Shown: piece by piece, positions 16,269-22,617 of the stretch
How the letters are laid out: every line of letters starts with the position of its first letter
Position numbering within the stretch: position 1 is the first letter of the stretch
Origin: Geobacter sp.
GTDB taxonomy: Bacteria > Desulfobacterota > Desulfuromonadia > Geobacterales > Geobacteraceae
Reading direction: 5' to 3'
Length of the DNA stretch: 29,602 nt
Assembly: GCA_003490025.1 (NCBI GenBank)
Contig: DNJC01000139.1
Span: 1-29,602, forward strand
Notes under the pieces: generated by a model
Told to the model about the DNA's origin: nothing
Databases searched by the model: none
The model's input: the letters and a program-made list of their open reading frames with translations, nothing else
Program-made: the position numbers and the translations under genes

Positions 16269-17399
16269 CTATACCGCGCCCCCCACCTTCACCCAGCCGG
16301 CGTCGTCGCTCCAGCGCAGGACCGAGTGCACCTTGAGCGGCACCCTGGAACTCCTGGGATCCAGCTCGTGGTTGAGCGGGAGGTTGAAGTAGAAAAGCCT
16401 GGTCCCGGTGCCGAACCTGAGCCGGCAGATCGGAGCGCCGTCGAAATCGTCGCTCGCGAACTCCTTCTCCTGGTACGGGGGCATCTTGTGCCTGCCGCTG
16501 ATCGTCACCATGGAGACGCCGTAGCACGACTGGCAGCGGACCCCCTCTATCTCGCTCTCGTCGGAACAGTTGCCGAAGACGGTCACCGTGTCCCGCACCC
16601 CCGGGGTGTCCTCCAGGTATTCGCCGTAGAACCCGGAGAGCACCTCGCGGTAGGCGCGGTGCTCGGGCTTCGGGTTGCACTGGATCACGAAGAGGGCGTC
16701 CAGCGACTGCCTCATGGTGAAGAAGAGCCGGTTGGAGTGGTCGATGATCTGCTTGATGTTCGACGAGTAGAGGTCGCGGTACAGGTAATCGAGGCAGATG
16801 ATCGCCATGAAGTTGAAGCAGGCGGGTCCTCCGCGGAAGAAGTAGAAATGGCGGCCGCGGTACAGGTCGTGGTCCTTGTCCAGGAACTCCTCGCCGCGGA
16901 AGGGGTGCGTCTTCGCCTCCAGGAAGACCCGGAGCCGCCCCGTTGCCTCCTTGACCGCGACGCAGCACCAGTTCACCGGCGTCATGAGGATGTCGCCGGA
17001 ATCGACGTCCTGCTCCAGGAACTGCAGCGCCTCCGCGTTGTCTTCCTTGAATCTCGCCAGCATGCCGCGGTACTGCTCCAGGGTGATCTGCTCCAGTCCG
17101 AAGATGGTCACCGTGTTGGAGCGGAAGCGGTTCTCGACCGTGTACAGCATCTCGTCGAAGCGGGCCAGCGGGATGGAACTCTCGGGGAACATCAGGAAGT
17201 GGAGTCGCTTGAGGTTTCCCTCTCCGGCAGCCACCATGTCGAGGACGCCCTTCACCGTCGTCCACTGTTCCTCCGCGTCGACCAGCTTGAAGAGATGGTC
17301 GACGCGCTTCAGGCGGTTCGGCAGCTGCGCGATGAGGCAGTGCAGGTGATGACCCAAGGGGAAATCGAGTTCGACGTTTTTCTCGATGATCTTGACCAC
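16269..17399 (-). CDS. Nitrilase-superfamily-like protein of unknown substrate
   Basis: A 376-residue protein that looks like a divergent carbon-nitrogen hydrolase. The three catalytic positions of that fold can be matched: E73 in FPESSIP, K163 in LEAKTHPF and C202 in AIICLDYL. The E-K-C order and the 39-residue K-to-C spacing are as expected. Later pieces, FVIQCNPKPEH and GVSMVTISGRH, match the usual strand positions after the nucleophile. An N-terminal region of about 65 residues precedes the fold. There is no signal peptide, so it should be cytosolic. The start is GTG at 17399, with GAGG 5 nt upstream lying in a heptamer repeat. It sits between a Nudix gene and argH, which suggests coexpression with arginine synthesis. 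Substrate unknown; an amide or nitrile is expected from the fold. The family call is my inference. Confidence 0.75.
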   Translation of the reverse strand: MVKIIEKNVELDFPLGHHLHCLIAQLPNRLKRVDHLFKLVDAEEQWTTVKGVLDMVAAGEGNLKRLHFLMFPESSIPLARFDEMLYTVENRFRSNTVTIFGLEQITLEQYRGMLARFKEDNAEALQFLEQDVDSGDILMTPVNWCCVAVKEATGRLRVFLEAKTHPFRGEEFLDKDHDLYRGRHFYFFRGGPACFNFMAIICLDYLYRDLYSSNIKQIIDHSNRLFFTMRQSLDALFVIQCNPKPEHRAYREVLSGFYGEYLEDTPGVRDTVTVFGNCSDESEIEGVRCQSCYGVSMVTISGRHKMPPYQEKEFASDDFDGAPICRLRFGTGTRLFYFNLPLNHELDPRSSRVPLKVHSVLRWSDDAGWVKVGGAV

Positions 17400-17406
17400 T
17401 TGAACC

Positions 17407-17459
17407 TCAATTGTCCATCGTCAATTGCTTTCCCGTTGTCAATCGTCAATTGTCAATTG
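17407..17459. repeat. Heptanucleotide tandem repeat (TCAATTG type)
   Basis: There are two blocks of three 7-nt units: 17407-17427 (TCAATTG, TCCATCG, TCAATTG) and 17439-17459 (TCAATCG, TCAATTG, TCAATTG). They are separated by 11 nt, and each ends in TCAATTGCTT. The right block encodes the last residues and stop codon of the Nudix gene; the left block flanks the ribosome site of the nitrilase-like gene. Confidence 0.85.
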
Positions 17460-17879
17460 CTTGAAAATCTTGCCAGCAATGAACTTCGCCCCGGCTGGCA
17501 TCTTGTAGTTGGCAATGTCCGCGCTGCTCACCCAGCGCGCCTCGGCCACCTCTTCGTGGTTGTGGGTCACGTCGCAGTAAAGCGGCGTGCAGCGGTAGTA
17601 GATGATGATGAAGTGGTAGTTGTCTTCGCCGGGGGTGACATGCTCGAACACGTCTATCAGCTCCCCCACCTCAACCTCGAGACCGACCTCTTCCCACACC
17701 TCGCGCTTGAGCGCCGCCACTATCGGCTCGCCAAGATCGATCTTCCCGCCGGGCATCACCCACTCGCCCTGGAAGGGGGGGACGTTTCTCTTGGTGAGAA
17801 GCACCCGGTCGTCGGTGTCGATGATGACGGCGACGACGGAGGTGACGATATGGCTGGCCTTGAAACCGTTTTGCTCCAT
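17439..17879 (-). CDS. Nudix hydrolase
   Basis: A 146-residue MutT/Nudix-fold hydrolase that cleaves a nucleoside diphosphate linked to another moiety, using Mg2+. The complete Nudix box runs from G45 to L67: G45, E51, R59, E60, E63, E64 and G66 are all in place, preceded by WVMPGG. The substrate cannot be told from the sequence. The ATG at 17879 has no clear ribosome site and is preceded by a 12-bp-stem hairpin. The final residues (QLTIDD) and TGA stop are written in the heptamer repeat, so the repeat has shaped the C-terminus. It lies between argG and the nitrilase-like gene, both on the same strand. Confidence 0.93.
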   Translation of the reverse strand: MEQNGFKASHIVTSVVAVIIDTDDRVLLTKRNVPPFQGEWVMPGGKIDLGEPIVAALKREVWEEVGLEVEVGELIDVFEHVTPGEDNYHFIIIYYRCTPLYCDVTHNHEEVAEARWVSSADIANYKMPAGAKFIAGKIFKQLTIDD

Positions 17880-17888
17880 ATAAAGCGG

Positions 17889-17917
17889 ATAGGGGCACGA
17901 TAGCCTCGTGCCCCTAT
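17889..17917. other. Perfect 12-bp hairpin between argG and the Nudix gene
   Basis: ATAGGGGCACGA pairs with TCGTGCCCCTAT around the loop TAGCC. It lies 10 nt upstream of the Nudix start and 27 nt past the argG stop. No U-run follows in the direction of transcription, so it is more likely a transcript-processing or attenuating structure, or a small repeat, than a standard terminator. It could limit readthrough from argG into the two accessory genes. Confidence 0.65.
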
Positions 17918-17943
17918 GACCCTCCAGTTGACTGCCTGTTGCC

Positions 17944-19164
17944 TTACTTGTTCTTGTTGGCCAGCATCAGGGAGCGGATCCTCAGCCTGAGCGAGTTCAG
18001 TTTGATGAAGCCCTCGGCGTCGGCCTGGTTGTAGACCTGGTCCTTCTCGAAGGTCGCGAAGTCGAGGTTGAAGAGCGAGTCGCTCTCGGACTTCCTCCCC
18101 ACGGTGCGGCAGTGACCCTTGTAGAGCTTGATCCTCGCCACGCCGTTCACCGTCTTCTGGGAATCGTCGATGAGGCACTGCAGCATCTCGCGCTCCGGCG
18201 AGAACCAGTAGCCGTTGTAGATCATCTCGGCGTAACGCGGCATCAGGGAGTCCCTGAGGTGCATCACCTCGCGGTCCATGGTGATCTGCTCGACGGCCAT
18301 GTGCGCCTCCCTGAGGATGGTGCCGCCCGGGGTCTCGTAGACGCCGCGGGACTTCATGCCGACGGAGCGGTTCTCCAGGAGGTCGACGCGGCCGATGCCG
18401 TGCTCGCCGCCGATGGTGTTCAGGTGCGCGAGGAGTTCCGCCGGGGACATGCGCACGCCGTCAACGGCGACCGCGTCGCCCTTTTCGAACTCGATCTCGA
18501 TGTACTGCGGCTTGTTGGGCGCCTTCTCCGGCGGTTTGGTCAGCACGAACATGTTCTCGGGCGGCTCCAGCCAGGTGTCCTCCAGGATGCCCCCTTCGAA
18601 GGAGATGTGCAGGAGGTTGCGGTCGCTGGACCAGGGGCGCTTCTTGGTGATCGGGATCGGGATGTCGTTGCGCTTGGCGTAGTTGATGAGCGCCTGGCGG
18701 GAGTTGAGCTTCCACTCCCTCCAGGGGGCGATGACGGTGATGGCCGGGTTGAAGTGATAGTAGGCGAGTTCGAAGCGGACCTGGTCGTTCCCCTTGCCGG
18801 TGGCGCCGTGGGAGACGGCGTCGCAACCCTCGATCTTGGCGATCTCCATCTGGCGTTTGGCGATCAGCGGGCGCGCTATCGAGGTGCCGAGGAGGTACTG
18901 ACCCTCGTAGATGGCGTTGGCGCGGAACATCGGGAAGACGAAGTCGCGCACGAACTCTTCACGCAGGTCGTCGATGTAGACCTTGTCCGCGCCCGTTTTG
19001 AACGCCTTCTCGCGCACCGGCTCCAGTTCGTCCCCCTGGCCCAGGTCGGCGGAGAACGTGACGACCTCGCAGCCGTACTCGTTCTTGAGCCACTTGAGGA
19101 TGATGGAGGTGTCAAGCCCGCCGGAGTAGGCGAGGACGATCTTTTTCACTTCTTTTTTTGCCAT
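17944..19164 (-). CDS. argG: Argininosuccinate synthase
   Basis: A 406-residue enzyme that joins citrulline and aspartate with ATP to give argininosuccinate. The ATP-pyrophosphatase P-loop AYSGGLDTS is at residues 12-20, and the conserved SHGATGKGNDQVRFE block binds substrate. Length and C-terminus are normal for the family. GGAG lies 7 nt before the ATG. It follows argF after a 50-nt gap that holds a 9-nt tandem repeat. Confidence 0.98.
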   Translation of the reverse strand: MAKKEVKKIVLAYSGGLDTSIILKWLKNEYGCEVVTFSADLGQGDELEPVREKAFKTGADKVYIDDLREEFVRDFVFPMFRANAIYEGQYLLGTSIARPLIAKRQMEIAKIEGCDAVSHGATGKGNDQVRFELAYYHFNPAITVIAPWREWKLNSRQALINYAKRNDIPIPITKKRPWSSDRNLLHISFEGGILEDTWLEPPENMFVLTKPPEKAPNKPQYIEIEFEKGDAVAVDGVRMSPAELLAHLNTIGGEHGIGRVDLLENRSVGMKSRGVYETPGGTILREAHMAVEQITMDREVMHLRDSLMPRYAEMIYNGYWFSPEREMLQCLIDDSQKTVNGVARIKLYKGHCRTVGRKSESDSLFNLDFATFEKDQVYNQADAEGFIKLNSLRLRIRSLMLANKNK

Positions 19165-19185
19165 CAGGTTCTCCTTCTCATTTTT

Positions 19186-19217
19186 GATCGGTCGGATCGG
19201 TCCGATCAGTCGGATTA
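19186..19217. repeat. Degenerate 9-nt tandem repeat at the argF/argG junction
   Basis: The units GGTCGGATC (19190-19198), GGTCCGATC (19199-19207) and AGTCGGATT (19208-19216) follow a partial copy TGATC. The last unit covers most of the TAA stop codon of argF. The sequence is largely self-complementary (GATCGG / CCGATC), so it can fold. Confidence 0.75.
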
Positions 19218-20126
19218 TTTCATCAAAGTAGCCATGATCGCCTTCTGCACGTGGAGGCGGTTTTCCGCCTCGTCCCAGACGGCGGAGTGCGGCCCTTCTA
19301 TGACATCGTCGGTGATCTCCTCGCCGCGGTGGGCGGGAAGACAGTGCAGCACCATGGCGTTACCCTTGGCGAGGTCGAGTAGCTCCTCGTTCAACTGGAA
19401 GCCGACGAAGGCCTTCTCGCGGATCTTTTGCTCCTCTTCCTGCCCCATGCTGGCCCAGACGTCGGTGTTCAGGACGTCGGCGTCCTTGGCGGCTTCCTTC
19501 GGGTCGCGGGTGATGACGATTCTCGACGTGGCGTGCTTTAGGGCCCACTCCAGCACCTGCGGGTCCGGGTCGTACCCTTCCGGACAGGCGAGGGTCAGGT
19601 CGAAACCGAAGATGGCGGCAGCCTCGATCCAGGTGTTGGCCATGTTGTTGCCGTCGCCGATCCAGGCGAACTTCAGCCCCTGGTAGCCGCCCCTGTGCTC
19701 GATCACGGTGAAGATGTCGGCCATGATCTGGCAGGGGTGGTGCAGGTCGGTGAGGCCGTTGATGACCGGCACAGAGGAGTACTTGGCGAATTCCTCGACC
19801 GTCGCCTGGGCATAGGTGCGGATCATGACGCCGTCGCAGTAGCGGGCCATGACGCGGGCGCTGTCCTTGATCGGCTCTCCGCGCCCCATCTGCGAGTCCT
19901 TGCTCGCGATGAAGAGCGGGTGCCCGCCGAGCTGGTACATCCCGACCTCGAAGGAGATCCTGGTGCGGGTCGACGACTTCTCGAAGATCATCGCCAGCGA
20001 CTTCCCCTTGAGGAGGTGATGCTCGATGCCGCTCTTTTGCTTCTGTTTAAGCTCCTTGGTCAGGACGAACATGGCGTCCAGCTCGGCCTTGGAGAACTGG
20101 CTCAGGGCGAGGAAGTCTCTTTTCAT
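19215..20126 (-). CDS. argF: Ornithine carbamoyltransferase
   Basis: A 303-residue transcarbamylase that makes citrulline from ornithine and carbamoyl phosphate. The carbamoyl-phosphate loop SSTRTR (51-56) and the ornithine-site HCLPAHRGEE (from residue 261) are both intact. I chose the ATG at 20126 (MKRDFLAL), giving the family's usual length. The frame remains open another 56 codons, but those run through a GC-rich palindromic repeat and read as low-complexity Pro/Gly/Glu, so they are unlikely to be translated. The ribosome site at 20126 is weak (GAGA); an alternative ATG lies at 20162. It follows argD across repeat copy D. Confidence 0.96.
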   Translation of the reverse strand: MKRDFLALSQFSKAELDAMFVLTKELKQKQKSGIEHHLLKGKSLAMIFEKSSTRTRISFEVGMYQLGGHPLFIASKDSQMGRGEPIKDSARVMARYCDGVMIRTYAQATVEEFAKYSSVPVINGLTDLHHPCQIMADIFTVIEHRGGYQGLKFAWIGDGNNMANTWIEAAAIFGFDLTLACPEGYDPDPQVLEWALKHATSRIVITRDPKEAAKDADVLNTDVWASMGQEEEQKIREKAFVGFQLNEELLDLAKGNAMVLHCLPAHRGEEITDDVIEGPHSAVWDEAENRLHVQKAIMATLMK

Positions 20127-20181
20127 TTGGATGATCTCGCTTGTCGGTTTATTTTTAACCATTCCAACTGGCTCCAACTCA

Positions 20182-20290
20182 CCCTCGCCCTCCGGGAGAG
20201 GGCAGGGTGAGGGAGGTTTTGTCTTTTTATGCCTCTGTCGCTCCGGGCCGGCGCCCTCACCCCCAGCCCCTCTCCCGGAGGGCGAGGGGA
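20182..20290. repeat. Head-to-head GC-rich palindromic pair between argD and argF (copy D)
   Basis: The left half at 20182-20213 and an inverted right half at 20254-20290 both carry CCCTCG-CCC-TCC-GGG-AGAGGG and GGGTGAGGG. About 40 unrelated nt lie between. The element is inside the arg operon and would be in the mRNA. The argF frame stays open through it on the minus strand. Confidence 0.85.
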
Positions 20291-20314
20291 GCAAGCGGAG
20301 GTGGAGGGAAGAGC

Positions 20315-21508
20315 CTACAACTCCTGCAGTATCCCGGTGAATGTGGCGAGCATCTCGTCCACCTCCTTCTTCCCGACGATCAGCGGCGGGACGAAACGGA
20401 GCACCTTCTCCTGGGCGCAGTTCAGGAGCAGCCCGCGGGAGAGCGCGGTCTTCACGATGTCGCCGCCCGGAATGGAAAGCTCCACGCCGATCATGAGGCC
20501 GATGCCGCGCACCTCCTTGATCAGCCCGGGGAACTTGTGCTTCAGCGCCTCCAGTTCGCCCATCAGGTACTCGCCGATCTCCTCGGTGTGGTTCAGGATC
20601 CCTTCTTCCATGATGGCGCGGATGGTCGCCACGCCGGCCGCGGTCACCAGGGGGTTGCCGCCGAAGGTGGAGCCGTGGGTCCCGGGGGTGAACGCCTCGG
20701 CCAGCTTGTCGGTGGCGAGCATGGTCCCGATGGGGGCGCCGCCGGCCAGCGCCTTGGCGAGCGTCATGATGTCCGGGGTGATGCCGAAGTGCTCATGGGC
20801 GAACATCTTGCCGGTCCTGCCCATGCCGACCTGCACCTCGTCGAAGATGAGGATCAGGTTCTGCTCGTTGCAGAGTTGGCGCACTTCCTGGAAGTAGGAG
20901 GCGTCCGGCACGACGACGCCGCCTTCGCCCTGGATCGGCTCCAGCATGATGGCGCAGGTGCAGGGGCCGATAGCCTCGCGCAGCGCCTTGGCGTCGTTGA
21001 ACGGGACGTGACGGAAACCGTGCAGGAGCGGATCGAAGAACTTCTGGACCTTCTCCTGTCCGGTGGCCGAGACGGTGGCCATGGTCCGGCCGTGGAAGGA
21101 GGAGATGGCGGTGATGATCTCGTAGCGGTCGAGGCCGTAATTCTCCCGGCTGTACTTACGCGCGAGCTTGATGGCCGCCTCGTTCGCCTCCGCCCCCGAG
21201 TTGCAGAAAAAGGCCTTGTCGGCGAAGGAGAGGCCGCAGAGAAGCTCGGCGAGTTCGATCTGCTGCGGGATGTGGTAGTAGTTCGAGCAGTGGATCAGCT
21301 CCGCCGCCTGGCTCGCGAGGGCCGCGGTGACCTTGGGATGGCAGTGTCCCAGGTTGTTGACGGCGACCCCGGCGAGGAAGTCGAGATATTTCTTCCCGTC
21401 GGCGTCCCAGAGGTAGCACCCCTCGCCCTTGACCGGCACCAGCGGGTACCGCCCGTAGGTCTTCATGATGTATTTGTCAGCCTTTTCAATCCAAGCTGTT
21501 GAAGTCAT
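20315..21508 (-). CDS. argD: Acetylornithine aminotransferase
   Basis: A 397-residue class III PLP aminotransferase that converts N-acetylglutamate semialdehyde to N-acetylornithine; related enzymes can also act in lysine synthesis. The PLP lysine is K252 in TLAKALAGG, and the cofactor aspartate is D223 in FDEVQVGMGRTG. The phosphate-binding NSGAEANEAA is near residues 103-112. The ATG at 21508 follows a G-rich stretch (GGGGGG, 4 nt upstream) that acts as ribosome site and adjoins the 26-nt repeats. It lies downstream of argB. Confidence 0.97.
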   Translation of the reverse strand: MTSTAWIEKADKYIMKTYGRYPLVPVKGEGCYLWDADGKKYLDFLAGVAVNNLGHCHPKVTAALASQAAELIHCSNYYHIPQQIELAELLCGLSFADKAFFCNSGAEANEAAIKLARKYSRENYGLDRYEIITAISSFHGRTMATVSATGQEKVQKFFDPLLHGFRHVPFNDAKALREAIGPCTCAIMLEPIQGEGGVVVPDASYFQEVRQLCNEQNLILIFDEVQVGMGRTGKMFAHEHFGITPDIMTLAKALAGGAPIGTMLATDKLAEAFTPGTHGSTFGGNPLVTAAGVATIRAIMEEGILNHTEEIGEYLMGELEALKHKFPGLIKEVRGIGLMIGVELSIPGGDIVKTALSRGLLLNCAQEKVLRFVPPLIVGKKEVDEMLATFTGILQEL

Positions 21509-21518
21509 AAAACCCCCC

Positions 21519-21628
21519 AGAACCTGTTCTAGGTTCTAACCTCCAGAACCTGTTCTAGGTTCTACGTTCTATGTTCTACGTTGTAACAGCTGTTAACAAC
21601 ATAGAACATAGAACGTAGAACATAGAAC
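21519..21628. repeat. Heptamer-built palindrome and direct repeats between argB and argD
   Basis: Two identical 20-nt words, AGAACCTGTTCTAGGTTCTA, lie at 21519-21538 and 21545-21564 (period 26). They run into a near-perfect inverted repeat, 21559-21588 against 21591-21621, centred on GC. The arms are made of 7-nt units, GTTCTAC/GTTCTAT on one side and ATAGAAC/GTAGAAC on the other. A T-run (21631-21637) follows on the plus strand, but no plus-strand gene reads into it. The same heptamer recurs at 29560-29580. Confidence 0.85.
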
Positions 21629-21642
21629 GGTTTTTTTGGTTT

Positions 21643-22521
21643 CTACGCCTGTATCTCCGTCCCGATCCCCACGTTGGTGAAGATCTCCAGGAGTATGGCG
21701 TGCTCTATCCTGCCGTCGACGATGTGGGCCTTCTTGACACCCGCGGCCAGCGCGTCGGTGCAGCAGGTAACCTTCGGGATCATCCCGCCGGTCACGGTTC
21801 CGTTGTCGATCAGGGTCCCCACCTCGGCGAGCGGGATGCTGGAGAGGAGTTCCCCATCCTTCGTCTTGACGCCGGAGACGTCGGTGAGAAGGATCAGCTT
21901 CTCCGCGTGCAGCGCCGCGGCCACCTTGCCCGCCACCACGTCGGCGTTGATGTTGTAGCTCTCCCCGTTTCGACCTACTCCTACCGGCGCGATGACCGGT
22001 ATGAAGCCTCCCTTTTCCAGTGCCTGCAGTATGGCCGGGTTCACCTCGACGACATCGCCCACGAAGCCGATGTCCACCATCTCGGTGCCGCCGTCGTCGC
22101 GCTTCACTTCCTGCAGCAGCTTCTCGCAGATCAGCAGGTCCCCGTCCTTGCCGGAGAGCCCCGCCGCACGACCGCCGTGCTGGTTGATGTATCCCACCAC
22201 CTCGCGGTTTACCTGCCCGGTCAGTACCATCTCGACCACGCCCATGGTCTCCGCGTCGGTGACGCGCATTCCCTTCACGAACTCGGAGACTATGCCGTAA
22301 CGTTTCAGAGTCTCGTTTATCTGCGGCCCGCCGCCGTGCACTACGACGGTGTTGATGCCGATGTATTTGAGCAGGATGATGTCGAGTGCGAATGACTTCC
22401 TGAGCTTCTCGTCTGCCATGGCGTGACCGCCATACTTGATGACGATGGTCTTCCCCGAAAAACGTCTGATATAGGGGAGCGCCTCCATGAGTGTGCTCGC
22501 CTTCTCTATGAGTTGTTGCAT
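21643..22521 (-). CDS. argB: Acetylglutamate kinase
   Basis: A 292-residue amino-acid-kinase-family enzyme that phosphorylates N-acetylglutamate, the second and often feedback-regulated step of arginine synthesis. The nucleotide-binding KYGGHAM is at 29-35 and the VVHGGGPQI loop at 60-68. An N-terminal segment of about 20 residues before the kinase core (LIEKASTLMEALPYIRRF) resembles the N-helix of arginine-sensitive hexameric enzymes, so arginine inhibition is possible (inference). GAGG lies 6 nt upstream of the ATG. A promoter candidate precedes it, so this is the likely head of the arg unit. Confidence 0.97.
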   Translation of the reverse strand: MQQLIEKASTLMEALPYIRRFSGKTIVIKYGGHAMADEKLRKSFALDIILLKYIGINTVVVHGGGPQINETLKRYGIVSEFVKGMRVTDAETMGVVEMVLTGQVNREVVGYINQHGGRAAGLSGKDGDLLICEKLLQEVKRDDGGTEMVDIGFVGDVVEVNPAILQALEKGGFIPVIAPVGVGRNGESYNINADVVAGKVAAALHAEKLILLTDVSGVKTKDGELLSSIPLAEVGTLIDNGTVTGGMIPKVTCCTDALAAGVKKAHIVDGRIEHAILLEIFTNVGIGTEIQA

Positions 22522-22561
22522 GAGCGCCTCTGCCTTGTCGGTTGCCGCATAGAAAGACGCT

Positions 22562-22589
22562 AATATAACAGATAGGGGGAAATAATCAA
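22562..22589 (-). promoter_or_regulatory. Candidate sigma-70 promoter for the arg operon
   Basis: On the minus strand TTGATT (22584-22589) and TATATT (22562-22567) are 16 nt apart, about 40 nt before the argB ATG and inside the gap after the kinase gene. I see no clear ArgR box. Confidence 0.5.
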
Positions 22590-22617
22590 CTTCAAATAGG
22601 GCTGGAGCCTAAGGTTA

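Noticed and set aside
14492..16336. 614-codon plus-strand frame opposite argH and the lipoprotein gene
   Set aside because: Crosses two real minus-strand genes and has no recognisable protein features.
17407..17459. Possible CRISPR array
   Set aside because: The repeats are 7 nt and adjacent, with no unique spacers of 30-40 nt and no cas genes. The same holds for 19186-19217 and 21519-21628.
20127..20294. 56-residue N-terminal extension of argF
   Set aside because: It is translated repeat sequence (Pro/Gly/Glu-rich). OTCases start at about the residue I chose.
21631..21637. Rho-independent terminator formed by the heptamer palindrome plus T-run
   Set aside because: The T-run follows on the plus strand, but genes on both sides are transcribed on the minus strand. 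In that direction the stem is followed by GGTTCTGG, not a U-run.
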